In this document: in pieces, positions 52,287 to 60,952 of the stretch
Layout of the letters: every line of letters starts with the position of its first letter
Position numbering within the stretch: position 1 is the first letter of the stretch
Assembly (NCBI GenBank): GCA_003160635.1
Contig: PMLV01000325.1
Span: 1-64,000, forward strand
From: Acidimicrobiaceae bacterium
GTDB lineage: Bacteria; Actinomycetota; Acidimicrobiia; Acidimicrobiales; RAAP-2
Reading direction: 5' to 3'
Length of the DNA: 64,000 bases
Translations under genes and position numbers: made by a program
Notes under the pieces: model-generated
Seen by the model: only the letters and a program-made list of their open reading frames with translations
Told to the model about the DNA's origin: nothing
The model's database searches: none

Positions 52287-52302
52287 GTCCGACCGGTTGG
52301 TA
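52287..52302. promoter_or_regulatory. Operator-like palindrome GTCCGACCGGTTGGTA (proposed TetR site)
   Basis: Reverse complement TACCAACCGGTCGGAC. It begins 20 bases upstream of the TetR ATG, next to a TATACT box, which fits autorepression. Confidence 0.55.
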
Positions 52303-52408
52303 CGCCACGGCGCTGCTGGATATCAACTCTGCTTGCTGGACTTTTGCAGGCATTTCGGCATTCAGCGAAGGCCTCTCCCCGCTTGACATCTCCTCGAAGA
52401 GCTCTACG

Positions 52409-52424
52409 TTCCGGCCAGTCGGTA
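52409..52424. promoter_or_regulatory. Operator-like palindrome TTCCGGCCAGTCGGTA (proposed TetR site)
   Basis: Reverse complement TACCGACTGGCCGGAA. It lies 74 bases upstream of the chosen PhyH start (52499) and overlaps the alternative ATG at 52424, arguing for the later start. Confidence 0.5.
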
Positions 52425-52498
52425 TGCAGACATGCCTCACCACGAATAGACTGGGATCGAAGGCAATCAAGACCGCAGACGGGGAGGAAGTGCGTCCC

Positions 52499-53293
52499 AT
52501 GGGTGAGCAACCGTTTGGGCTGGAAGATGAGTATCCCGTCACCGATGAACAGGTGGCGAGTCTCCACGAGCAGGGTTGGGCGTCGCTACCCAACCTGCTC
52601 ACTAAAGATGCAGTCGAAACTATACGCAGTCGCCTCGCCGCGCAGGAGCTTCGAGGGCGCAATAGCGGCCCCAGTGATGGCCCTGAGAACCCAAACTACA
52701 ACCATGAAGCCATGGCGTGGCGTGATCCAGTTTTCCGCGACATCGCGACGTCACGGCGCATAGCGAGCGCGGCCACCCGGCTCATGAAACAAGAGACGGT
52801 TCTCTTCGTGCAGGACTTGAGTTTCTTCAAGCCGGCCCATGGTTCGCTGTCGGGTTACCACCAGGATTACTCCTACTGGCCATTCGACCGTAAGGGCACG
52901 ATCACCGTGTGGGTTGCATTGGTCGACGTGTCGGAAGACATGGGACCCTTGCGCTACCTCGAAGGTTCACACCTAGAGGGTCCTCTGGGATTCGACGACG
53001 GAAGAGACATCCTAGAGACGTATCCTCAACTTCGAAACCGAAGGGTTGTCGGAGGAATACCACTTTCTGCCGGCGATGCCCGAGTTCACTGGGACCTCAC
53101 GATTCACGGCGCAGGACCGAACAAGAGCGATACCGTGCGCGAGGCCTACAGTCTCCGTTACGTCCGGACTGACACGGTCTACACGGGTATGAGCCATCCG
53201 CACTTCGACACATTTGAGTTGGCTTCGGGGCGCCCCTTCAGAGAAAGCGGAGCTTTTCCTCTCGTTGGCGCAAATGGACGCATAGAGTCCTAA
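52499..53293 (+). CDS. Phytanoyl-CoA dioxygenase (PhyH)-family Fe(II)/2-oxoglutarate oxygenase
   Basis: The 264-residue protein has the iron triad H121-x-D123 (GYHQDYSYW) and H203 (TIHGAGPNKS), with LSAGDARVHWDL preceding it. The N-terminal 'G...lpnll.....' beta strand is normal. PhyH enzymes hydroxylate an unactivated carbon, often next to a carboxyl or CoA group. GGAGGAAG precedes ATG 52499. It diverges from the TetR gene, is followed 20 bases later by a metal-dependent hydrolase gene, and probably starts the TetR-controlled operon. Confidence 0.85.
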   Translation: MGEQPFGLEDEYPVTDEQVASLHEQGWASLPNLLTKDAVETIRSRLAAQELRGRNSGPSDGPENPNYNHEAMAWRDPVFRDIATSRRIASAATRLMKQETVLFVQDLSFFKPAHGSLSGYHQDYSYWPFDRKGTITVWVALVDVSEDMGPLRYLEGSHLEGPLGFDDGRDILETYPQLRNRRVVGGIPLSAGDARVHWDLTIHGAGPNKSDTVREAYSLRYVRTDTVYTGMSHPHFDTFELASGRPFRESGAFPLVGANGRIES

Positions 53294-53313
53294 ACCAGCA
53301 CCCGCCCACTGTC

Positions 53314-54291
53314 ATGGAGGGAGCCATAGAACCCGAGCTTCCAATATCCGATGCACATCACCACCTATGGTACGACCCGTTGTATGATTCTCCATATTTC
53401 GTCGAGGATTTCGTCGCTGATGCCAATCGGGGCCACAACATCGTACGAAGCGTGTTTGTGGAGTGTGGAGACTCGTACCGCACGGAAGGCCCAGATTTTC
53501 TGAAGTCCGTTGGAGAGACCGAGCGCATAGCACGTCTTGCCCCACGGAGCACGGCTCTCGGCGGACCGACTATTGCGGGCATCGTGGCATCTGTTGATCT
53601 TCGTCTTGGTGACAGCCTCGACGAGGCAATCGATATGCACGCATTAGCCGCAGCTGGGAGCCTGCGCGGGGTCCGAGTTCGGGTGGGCTATGACCCGACC
53701 GGCACTGTTCCGGCCGGATACGGTGAGAGATACATCCCAGACCAACTCGCTGATGAGCGATTCCGCGCTGGCGTCCGTACATTGGGCCAACGCGGCCTCA
53801 GTCTTGACGTATTTGCTTATCATCTCCAGCTCCAAGATGTCCTTGGGCTGGCACGGGCCGTACCCAACACGACGATTGTGATCAACCACCTCGGATGTCC
53901 CCTTGGAGTAGGCAGTTATGGGGCTGGGGATCATCAAACCGAGGTACTTCGCATTTGGCGAGGGTCAATAACCGAACTGTCCAGCACCTCCAACGTTGTC
54001 ATCAAACTTGGTGGACTCGGAATGCGACGGATCATATATGAATGGCCGGAAACACCTGCCGTCTCGTCGAATGACATCGCGTACATCATGTCCGACACCG
54101 TGCGATTCGTCATCGATACATTTGGGCCGAACCGCTGCATGTTCGAATCAAATTTCCCTGTCGATCGACAGTCATTCGACTACGTCACTATCTGGAATGC
54201 GTTTAAGAAAATGACCCTCAAGTATGCACCTGCCGAACGTGAATCGCTCTTTCAAGGCACGGCCGATCTGACTTACAATCTCCTCGGATAA
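53314..54291 (+). CDS. Amidohydrolase_2-type TIM-barrel metal-dependent hydrolase
   Basis: The 325-residue protein has DAHHHLWYDPLYD near the N terminus, VINHLGCPLG in the middle and CMFESNFPVDRQSF near the C terminus. These are the His and Asp ligands of the amidohydrolase 2 family, which includes lactonases and decarboxylases of aromatic degradation such as 2-pyrone-4,6-dicarboxylate lactonase. It likely opens a lactone or removes a carboxyl group. It follows the PhyH gene on the plus strand. Its 3' end faces the broken aldehyde dehydrogenase. Confidence 0.85.
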   Translation: MEGAIEPELPISDAHHHLWYDPLYDSPYFVEDFVADANRGHNIVRSVFVECGDSYRTEGPDFLKSVGETERIARLAPRSTALGGPTIAGIVASVDLRLGDSLDEAIDMHALAAAGSLRGVRVRVGYDPTGTVPAGYGERYIPDQLADERFRAGVRTLGQRGLSLDVFAYHLQLQDVLGLARAVPNTTIVINHLGCPLGVGSYGAGDHQTEVLRIWRGSITELSSTSNVVIKLGGLGMRRIIYEWPETPAVSSNDIAYIMSDTVRFVIDTFGPNRCMFESNFPVDRQSFDYVTIWNAFKKMTLKYAPAERESLFQGTADLTYNLLG

Positions 54292-54449
54292 CCTTGTAAG
54301 TCCGCGAAGTCGCGGAATACGCGGCGTTCCGCGCATGCAGCTCCGATCGGTGGACTGGGACAGGTGATTAGCTCGTGTGCGCGGGTACCTGCCTGATGTG
54401 AGCAGTGGCAGGCATCGGTCAAAATCACTCGAGCTGACCGCACACACTG

Positions 54450-55468
54450 GCATAACTGCACTATGACCGTCTTGGTAGCCGTGTAGGAATCTAGCGCCTC
54501 GATACCCCTTCTCCCGCCCATATCCCGACCGGAAGCCTCCGAAGGGCAGCTCGACACTGCCACCCGCACCGTAGGTGTTCACGTAGACTTGGGAGGCGGA
54601 ATTTTCCTTCGCTAAGCGATGGGCCCGAGAGAGATCACTAGTCCACTCTGCCGCGAGAAGCGCATAGTCCGTGCCGTTAGCTATGAGAATTGCCTCATCC
54701 TCGGTGTTGAAGGGCACCACTGCGAGTACGGGACCGAAGACGTCCTCTCGAGCAATTGGCGATGTTGGTTGGACTCCGGTTATGAGAGCGAGCTCAAAAT
54801 ACCCACCTCCTGAGATACCGGCGGGCTCGGCAATGTTGCCACCGAACACAATTTCTCCGGATGTAATCGTTTCCACATAATGCCTGACTCGTTGCTGCTG
54901 CTTGCGAGAGATCAACGGTCCAAGGTCATGATCATCGATGCCCGGGCCAATTGACACGGTCGCAATAATTTCAGCGATTCGCTCGATGAGTTCATGCAGC
55001 ATGCTCTCATGAACGAGTAGTCGTGGTCCTGCCGAAAAGGTCTGGCCGGCGTTCTGAAGGATGGCACTCGCCGCTGCCGTCGCCACCTTCTCCATGTCAG
55101 CGTCTTCGAAGACCACCCGAGCAGATTTGCCACCAAGTTCGAGGACGACTGGCGACACGCGTCGCGCAGCAGCTGTCGCTATAAGGCTCCCCACATGTGT
55201 TGAGCCTATAAATCCCAGATGATCGACATCTGGGTGGACGGCAAGGGCAGTCCCGGCCCCCGGTCCTAAGCCCCTCACGACGTTGAGGACCCCGGCCGGA
55301 ATACCAGCCTGAACGGCCGATTGTGCTACACGTACCGCGGTTCGGGGTGTTTCGTCCGCTGGCTTGACGACAGAACAATTTCCAGTCGCGATGGCGGGAG
55401 CGAATCCCCGAGCGAGAAGTTGCAACGGGCAATTCCACGCGAGGATGTGGCCACAACCCCCGTGAAGT
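54450..55468 (-). pseudogene. Aldehyde dehydrogenase pseudogene
   Basis: Directly after the stop of the FAD dehydrogenase gene the frame enters in mid-protein at HILAWNCPLQLL, then reads VVKPADETPRTA, LELGGKSARVVFEDAD and REDVFGPVLAVVPF. About 130 N-terminal residues are absent. The catalytic Cys of GQTCSAG reads Phe (GQTFSAG). Near 54515 a frameshift moves the true C terminus (GIEALDSYTATKTVIVQL) into another frame. The open frame runs on to 54172 but is not aldehyde dehydrogenase there. Three lesions make this clearly non-functional. Confidence 0.85.
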
Positions 55469-55473
55469 TCAAG

Positions 55474-57159
55474 TCAGACCCTGACATTTATTGGACGCTT
55501 GATCCCCTCCCCTGCGGCGCAGCGTCCTGCCAGGTAGCCGAAAACCAGCGCAAGACCCAGCGTGCCGCCTCCCCCTGGATAAGCCTGACCCAGGGGGGAG
55601 GCGATGCAATTACCTGCCCCATACAGGCCAGGTATGGGACTTCCAGCACCATTTAGGATCTGTCCGCAAGCGTTGATGCGTGGCCCACCATTGGTATCAA
55701 GAGCTCCAGCCCCTAAGATCATCGCGTAGAGGGGGCCCGAAATGTCGATCGGGGCCATACAGGGGTTCTTCAATCCCGGTCTTGATGGACCTTGCCAAAC
55801 ACGCTGGATGGGACTCTCACCTCTGCCGAACTCTGGGTCCTGGCCAGCTTCGGCATAGCGGTTGAACCGAGCAACGGTTTCGCGAGCGTTTGATATGAAA
55901 TTCTGATCGAGGTGAAAGCCACCCGTAACGGGAGCCAGCGTCTTCAGACGACTGTCGATCTTTGCGGCTAAATCCTCCAGGTTCTCAGCCTCAATCACAT
56001 AATCTGCATGTTCTCCTGGCCTCGGCATTAGACGTCGAAATATTGATGAATCGGTGTTCGCTGCCACTGCTTCATCCCAAATTTGGAAGAGCAGAAGGTT
56101 CGAATATTCCTTCTTGTCAGCATTCCAATGAAAATGAACCTGGCCTCTTTCGTTATAGACCTGCTTCTCATTCACAACTCGCAGGCCGTATTTGTTGACC
56201 TGTATCATGCTGTCACCGAAGGGGAAGAAGATATCCTCCGCAGTGGATGGAACTCTTATCGCCACTTCGACAACGCACTGGTCCCACCATGCCTGCCCCA
56301 TATTGGCCAGCTGCGCACCAACCTCACCGGCAATATCAATAAGATCACCACTATTAGTCTCGACAGCTGTGCCCCCAAAAACCGGACCTCGCAGGAACTG
56401 TCGCGCTCGATCCCGGTTATTCAGGAATCCCCCGGAACCGAATATCACGCCGCGACGCGACCCAATCAGGACGGTTCGTAATCCCGTCTCAGCCTGGACC
56501 CCAACAACCTCATTATTTTCGTTTCGGAGGAGGTGGACTACGCGATGACCAAGGCGCATGTTGACGAGCTGGCGCTCGGCGGCACGGCGCATGAAGTCAA
56601 CGAGGATCAAGCCTCCTACATAGTCATTGCGGCCACCACCCATAAGCTCGGAAGGTGCTTGCTCCCCTGGTGGAACGGTTGGTCGGAGGCTTCGACCCTG
56701 TATGCCCGCATTTTCGGGAAGATCCGCGTGGTAGTCAGGCATGCCCTCACTGCCTCCGACAAGCTCGGGATAGATTGCTCCGAGGCCACTGAGCTCGTCT
56801 AAAACTCCAGGTCCCTTGTCGTAGAATGTTGTGAGCAGCTCATACTCGTTCGACGAGAGCCCCAGGTTTGTCGTCTCGGGGTTATACCTCGTAGGATAAC
56901 CGAGTCGTGCGAGATACCGAAGAGCGTCATCTCGACAATCGCTGAGCCCTGCAGCCCGCATGAGCGAATTGTTCGGAACCCACACGCCACCACCCGATTT
57001 GGCTGTCGTCCCACCGAGGGTATCCGCTCGCTCCAAAACGGTTACCTTCAAGCCCTCTCTCGATGCCGCCAACGCCGCCGCTAACCCTGCTGCCCCGCTA
57101 CCCACAACTATGACATCAACAACCTCATCCCACTCCGTCCCCCAGTCGTCATCTTGCAT
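55474..57159 (-). CDS. FAD-dependent dehydrogenase of the 3-ketosteroid-1-dehydrogenase/fumarate reductase family
   Basis: The 561-residue protein has the dinucleotide motif VVGSGAAGLAAALAA at residues 18-32, LERADTLGGTTAKSGGGVWV, VIFGSGGFLNN and a C-terminal AGNCIASPLGQAYPGGGGTL. The GGTTAKSGGGVW and YPGGGGTLG segments match flavin-binding parts of ketosteroid dehydrogenases, which introduce a double bond into a cyclic ketone. Its substrate here is unknown, but a ring ketone is plausible. GGAGGGATT precedes ATG 57159, preferred to 57195. The downstream neighbour is a truncated aldehyde dehydrogenase. Confidence 0.87.
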   Translation of the reverse strand: MQDDDWGTEWDEVVDVIVVGSGAAGLAAALAASREGLKVTVLERADTLGGTTAKSGGGVWVPNNSLMRAAGLSDCRDDALRYLARLGYPTRYNPETTNLGLSSNEYELLTTFYDKGPGVLDELSGLGAIYPELVGGSEGMPDYHADLPENAGIQGRSLRPTVPPGEQAPSELMGGGRNDYVGGLILVDFMRRAAERQLVNMRLGHRVVHLLRNENNEVVGVQAETGLRTVLIGSRRGVIFGSGGFLNNRDRARQFLRGPVFGGTAVETNSGDLIDIAGEVGAQLANMGQAWWDQCVVEVAIRVPSTAEDIFFPFGDSMIQVNKYGLRVVNEKQVYNERGQVHFHWNADKKEYSNLLLFQIWDEAVAANTDSSIFRRLMPRPGEHADYVIEAENLEDLAAKIDSRLKTLAPVTGGFHLDQNFISNARETVARFNRYAEAGQDPEFGRGESPIQRVWQGPSRPGLKNPCMAPIDISGPLYAMILGAGALDTNGGPRINACGQILNGAGSPIPGLYGAGNCIASPLGQAYPGGGGTLGLALVFGYLAGRCAAGEGIKRPINVRV

Positions 57160-57325
57160 AATCCCTCCATTCGACCCGAGCGACTTCTCCATCAACCCTG
57201 ACGAACTCAGTCCCCTTGCTTCAGGTCAAAGCAAAATGCTGCCGCATCTCGGGGCCCGTAGGCATTTGCCCAAGCTACCCGTTCGGCTGATCCCTCAAGG
57301 CTTCGATATATCACTTCTTCAATCG

Positions 57326-57780
57326 ACGGCTACCGGCGTGCCAGTCTTCTTGGATACCGATCCAGTCAGGTTGGAGGCCGAAGCTAGCCAACTGGGGCGC
57401 TCCCTTAGGCTGCGCTTGAGCTCGGCAAAGCCGGGAAAGGCGGCAAGCCCGATAACACGGTCCCAGAGTTCCGTTGCGGCGCGGGCCGTCGGCCTCACGA
57501 CCGTAATCGCCCCAGGATCGAGCGGCGACGCGTAGCAGGCGCAGGGCCGCCATTATGTCTGGATTCATACCAGGCAGGGAAGGGAGTGTCGTAGTCGACG
57601 TGGGCATTGAGCATGCGCAGAGAGATGAACCGCCAGTCAACGCGGTAGTCACGCTTAGAGATGACGATGCGGAGCCTTATGCTGGTCATCCAGGCAAATA
57701 GGACACAGCGGATCGAAGTTGGAGCGAAGATTTGCAACAGACTTGGTTAGGGCGTCTTCCTTCCGCTGGAAACTTCGACT
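57326..57780 (-). pseudogene. Broken DsbA-fold gene resembling mycothiol-dependent nitroreductase, plus another gene end
   Basis: Around 57745-57590 the minus strand reads ANLRSNFDPLCP in one frame and then FAWMTSIRLRI ... DYRVDWRFISLRMLNAHVDY in another. Together these resemble the start of Rv2466c-like DsbA-fold proteins (FDPLCPWAW...; ...F..MSLA.LN). Further on, a third frame gives RAATELWDRVIGLAAFPGF and AELKRSLRERPSWLAS before a stop at about 57326. I cannot assign that part. Several frameshifts or a fusion of remnants explain the pattern. Confidence 0.45.
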
Positions 57781-57863
57781 AGAGGATACGTTACGCAGGA
57801 TCGTCAAGCCGTTCTCCCGAGATGTCGAGAACCACGGCGACGTAAACATATTGCTTGCTGTGA

Positions 57864-58331
57864 TCAACTCATGTGACTCCAAGCCGTAACACGCTGGCCC
57901 GTGACTTGGAAGTCGTCGTTGTCATACAAATTCAGGGTCGCTGCCAATCGGCCGAACCCCACCCACCATGCCACATTGATAGCGAGTTCGGTGATCTCTT
58001 CCTCTGTAAAGCACTCTCGCAGAGCGTCATAGGTCTCGTCGTCGATCGACAGGTGATCGGTTGCCATGAGATCTGCATATGCGATAGCGACACGTTCTGC
58101 GCGCGTAAGATCCTGCGCTTCCTGAGGTCGTTCGAGCGAGCATACCAACTTTTCAGTCAACCCGTCCGCGAGGGTCGGCAACTCGCGAGCCGCCATACAC
58201 GCGCGGCACTGATTCCAAAAAGCAATTCGCAATCGTACGAGTTCAAGCAGACGATTGCTCAGGATTCGATCAGTTTGGAGAGCGGAATGAAGCTTCTCGA
58301 GCATAACTGCTAGCAAGGGCACGATTGGCAA
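57864..58331 (-). CDS. AhpD-like carboxymuconolactone decarboxylase-family protein with CxxC
   Basis: The 155-residue protein has LLELVRLRIAFWNQCRACMAAR with C42-x-x-C45, then LTRAERVAIAYADLMA and ITELAINVAWWVGFGRLAATL. This is the AhpD core with its redox CxxC and a following acidic/helical proton-relay region. Function as a peroxidase-linked or lactone-acting protein is possible. The frame begins at TTG 58331 with AAGAG upstream; ATG 58304 is an alternative. It differs from the AhpD-like gene at 46686, which lacks the Cys pair. Confidence 0.78.
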   Translation of the reverse strand: MPIVPLLAVMLEKLHSALQTDRILSNRLLELVRLRIAFWNQCRACMAARELPTLADGLTEKLVCSLERPQEAQDLTRAERVAIAYADLMATDHLSIDDETYDALRECFTEEEITELAINVAWWVGFGRLAATLNLYDNDDFQVTGQRVTAWSHMS

Positions 58332-58548
58332 GGACTCTTAGGCACGGGTAAGGAGATGTTCCAAACAGAGGCTCGTACGTTCCGGAGATGATTCTCTGAC
58401 GCGGGGCATATCAATACTTACCCTGCCTTTGTCTCAAACTTTGCTCGTAGATGAACTTTCGGCTCCTGGTGAGCTCTGGCGTGTCACTGTCGCCGCAGTC
58501 GATAGTCCCCTGCTGTGCCCACAAGCTGAGCAAGGTCGAGTGCAGCAG

Positions 58549-58583
58549 GTTGGGCCCGAGCCCCGAACGGGCTCGGGCCCAAC
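58549..58583. terminator. Perfect 15-bp hairpin after the substrate-binding protein gene
   Basis: GTTGGGCCCGAGCCC (58549-58563) and GGGCTCGGGCCCAAC (58569-58583) enclose CGAAC. It lies 19 bases beyond the stop of the binding-protein gene on the minus strand. No T-run follows, so it may be a terminator of the actinobacterial U-less type or an mRNA-stabilising structure. Confidence 0.55.
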
Positions 58584-58602
58584 AGCTAACTATGCGGGTA
58601 TC

Positions 58603-59760
58603 TCAGCCCTTGCCCCACAGAATCTTGTAATCCTTGATGGGATTCGGAACTACAGACAGGTTCTTGTACTGACCGACGTTCTTTTGGGTGATGATCCAAC
58701 TTGGATACACCGAGGGCGCAGGCACCCGTACCTTAGCGACATGTCGTACAATGGAGTCGACGAGTGAGAGCGCCTGTTGCCCATAGTCGTTGGCGATCGA
58801 CGCTGTCTGGACGCCGGACTGGATATCGGTGACGTTGGCAGATGTAGGTGCGTCGCCCACGGTATCCACCGTCAGACCGGCACTCTTGATGGCTTGCGCC
58901 AAACCTACAAAGAAACCATCGGTCGCGTACATGACGTACTTCGTATTGGGATTCGCCCGGAGGTAACTAATGGTCTGCGTAGGTGCCTGTTGGAGACTGG
59001 CCACCGAGACGTTGAGAGTCCCTGCGTTTATGCCGGGGCACAGCGACTTCAGCGTCGACTGGTACGCGTTGTATTCGGTGGCGAACTCGGGTATCTCGGG
59101 TACGTCTAGGAACACCGAACCCGCGTTCGTCTGACCAGTCGTATTGATGTTATTCGCAACCCAGTAGGCGTCAGCCTTGCCAATAAGAGCATCGGTTTGT
59201 GCCGCCGGCGCTATGTAGATGAGACCCGGGTACAGTGTTCCCGTCGCCGCAGCCGTGACTGTGCCTTGGGCCTTCGCCTGGTTCACGTAGGTCGAGAAGT
59301 CCGAGTACGGAAGAATCGGCTCGATCATGACCCCCGCTGGCTTTTGCCGGAGTATTTGCTCCCAGGCATTCTGAAGCTGTTGAGCAGTGCCGTCGGTAGA
59401 CAGAACGTCGAGATGCCAGCCCAAGGCTTTTGCAGCCTGCTTGTAAAATGAAATGTAAACCTGATCGTTGGGTGTGCCCGAGGTAATCGTGTCTATGGTC
59501 AACCCGGTCGGGATCTTCTTGTTGATCGACTTGGCATAAAGCAGCTTCTTAGGCTCTTTTTCTGCAGCCTTGACGAAGTTCGAAATGCTCGTTGCGGACT
59601 TCCCATTGCATGCGGCTGCGCCCGATGCTCTTTCAGCCTGCGTTGAAGCTCCGGCCTGGCCAATGCCCCCCACTACAGCTGTACATGCCATAGCGATGAA
59701 GGCTGCGCTCGCAACTGCAACGCGGGCGGTTCGCCTTCCCCTGCTTTTCACCGTTTTCAT
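58603..59760 (-). CDS. Ribose-type ABC transporter periplasmic substrate-binding protein
   Basis: The 385-residue protein has an N-terminal signal (basic start, then VAVASAAFIAMACTAVVGGI to about residue 39). The periplasmic-binding fold follows: LTIDTITSGTPNDQVYISFY, QAAKALGWHLDVLSTDGTAQ, ILRQKPAGVMIEPI and DGFFVGLAQAIKSAGL. It belongs to the sugar-binding (type 1) class that delivers substrate to RbsC/RbsA-type partners encoded just upstream. AGAAAGGAC lies before the ATG. Two 25-bp direct repeats stand between it and the permease gene. The ligand could be a sugar, cyclitol or another small polar compound. Confidence 0.87.
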   Translation of the reverse strand: MKTVKSRGRRTARVAVASAAFIAMACTAVVGGIGQAGASTQAERASGAAACNGKSATSISNFVKAAEKEPKKLLYAKSINKKIPTGLTIDTITSGTPNDQVYISFYKQAAKALGWHLDVLSTDGTAQQLQNAWEQILRQKPAGVMIEPILPYSDFSTYVNQAKAQGTVTAAATGTLYPGLIYIAPAAQTDALIGKADAYWVANNINTTGQTNAGSVFLDVPEIPEFATEYNAYQSTLKSLCPGINAGTLNVSVASLQQAPTQTISYLRANPNTKYVMYATDGFFVGLAQAIKSAGLTVDTVGDAPTSANVTDIQSGVQTASIANDYGQQALSLVDSIVRHVAKVRVPAPSVYPSWIITQKNVGQYKNLSVVPNPIKDYKILWGKG

Positions 59761-59767
59761 GTTGTCC

Positions 59768-59821
59768 TTTCTGGTTTCATGAGGTCCCCCCTCTCGTTTC
59801 TGGTTTCATGAGGTCCCCCCT
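59768..59821 (-). repeat. Two identical 25-bp direct repeats before the binding-protein gene
   Basis: The 25-mer from 59768 to 59792 (TTTCTGGTTTCATGAG, then GTCCCCCCT) recurs exactly at 59797-59821, a period of 29 bases. On the coding strand each copy contains GGGGGGACCTCATGAAACCA, a ribosome-site-like G-run with an ATG. The copy nearer the gene adjoins its true ribosome site. Confidence 0.75.
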
Positions 59822-59829
59822 GTACGTGC

Positions 59830-60918
59830 TTAGGTTGCGACTGATGTAGCGGCTATATCGTTCCTTTCACTACGTTCATCTGGCGCCGATTCGATGTCAC
59901 CCTGACCACCGGTCGGTCTTTTGCGGGTTCCCGCTCGGCGAACTTCGAGACCGGTCAACCCCAAGGCTGCTATCAGCACGATTCCCGAGACCAACTGCTG
60001 GACCCACTGTGGTGAGCCGGCAAGTCCCAAGCCTGTGATGATGGTCCCCAATAGGACGGTCGCTAAAATCGTGCCCCAAGCATTGAAGTGGCCCGGCTTG
60101 AACTGCGTGGCCCCAACGAATACCGCGGCGAACGCGGGCAGCAGATACGGGCTACCAGCGGTGGGAGAGCCCGACCCGATCTGTGCCGCAAGGACAACCC
60201 CCACGATCCCGGCGAGAGTGGCGCATGCGACAAGTGCCAGAAACCGGACTCGTGGCGTTCTGACTCCTGCGAGTCGGGCGGCATCAACGTTGAAGCCAGT
60301 AGCGTACATGCGCCGCCCGGTCGAGGTTCGTTCGAGCAACAGCCATATGACGAAGGCCAACACGACGCAGTAAAACACGGGAAGGGTCAGGCCAAACAAC
60401 CACTGATTGTCGGCGATCTTGTTGAGTGAAGTCAGCTGGGAACCACTGATGAGTTGGTCTTGGCTGCGCCAGAGTATTACAGCTTGAATAACGAACCCAG
60501 TGGCGAGCGTTCCGATCAACGCGTCGATCTTGGCCACCACAACGACAATTCCGTTTACAACGCCGACCAGCATCGCTACGACGATCGCCAATATTATTGA
60601 CGGCACCACTGGCCAACCCGAGTTCACAATCAAATACGTGGTAAAGATCCCCGAAAGGGTCATCGTGTATGGCACGGAGATGTCAAAGACCCCAGATGCC
60701 AGGGGTATGACCAGCGTTAGGGCGGCCATCGCCGTCACGGAGTTGCTTTCAAAAACCTGTTTCGCTGTCGCCCACTTGGGAAAGGTTTGCGGAACCCAAA
60801 TGGAGAAGACGATGCAAACCGCTATGAGGACATAGACAGCTCCGATCCGCCCTGGCGAGAGGACGGAGTATATGTGGCTCCACTTGGACCGGACCGGGGC
60901 GTTATCGTCCGAAAGCAT
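59830..60918 (-). CDS. Ribose-type ABC transporter permease (RbsC-like)
   Basis: The 362-residue protein has about eight to ten hydrophobic helices, including VYVLIAVCIVFSIWV and AALTLVIPLASGVFDISVPY. It has the family segments ALIGTLATGFVIQAVIL, GRRMYATGFNVDAARLAGVR and LPAFAAVFVGATQFKPGHFN. These mark the BPD_transp_2 family that moves ribose, xylose or related compounds. The ATG at 60918 was chosen because it lies just after the ATPase stop (60953). The frame open to 61029 would overlap the ATPase gene by 77 bases. Confidence 0.87.
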   Translation of the reverse strand: MLSDDNAPVRSKWSHIYSVLSPGRIGAVYVLIAVCIVFSIWVPQTFPKWATAKQVFESNSVTAMAALTLVIPLASGVFDISVPYTMTLSGIFTTYLIVNSGWPVVPSIILAIVVAMLVGVVNGIVVVVAKIDALIGTLATGFVIQAVILWRSQDQLISGSQLTSLNKIADNQWLFGLTLPVFYCVVLAFVIWLLLERTSTGRRMYATGFNVDAARLAGVRTPRVRFLALVACATLAGIVGVVLAAQIGSGSPTAGSPYLLPAFAAVFVGATQFKPGHFNAWGTILATVLLGTIITGLGLAGSPQWVQQLVSGIVLIAALGLTGLEVRRAGTRKRPTGGQGDIESAPDERSERNDIAATSVAT

Positions 60919-60952
60919 CGTCCCCGCCCCTGAAGGCTGCCGGGCTGCCTGT

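Noticed and set aside
54172-54449. C-terminal extension of the aldehyde dehydrogenase frame
   Set aside because: After the frameshift near 54515 this reading does not match the family and overlaps the 3' end of the hydrolase gene on the other strand.
59885-59935. ACCGGTCGGT-like sequence as a fifth TetR operator
   Set aside because: It lies inside the permease coding region and matches only one half-site.
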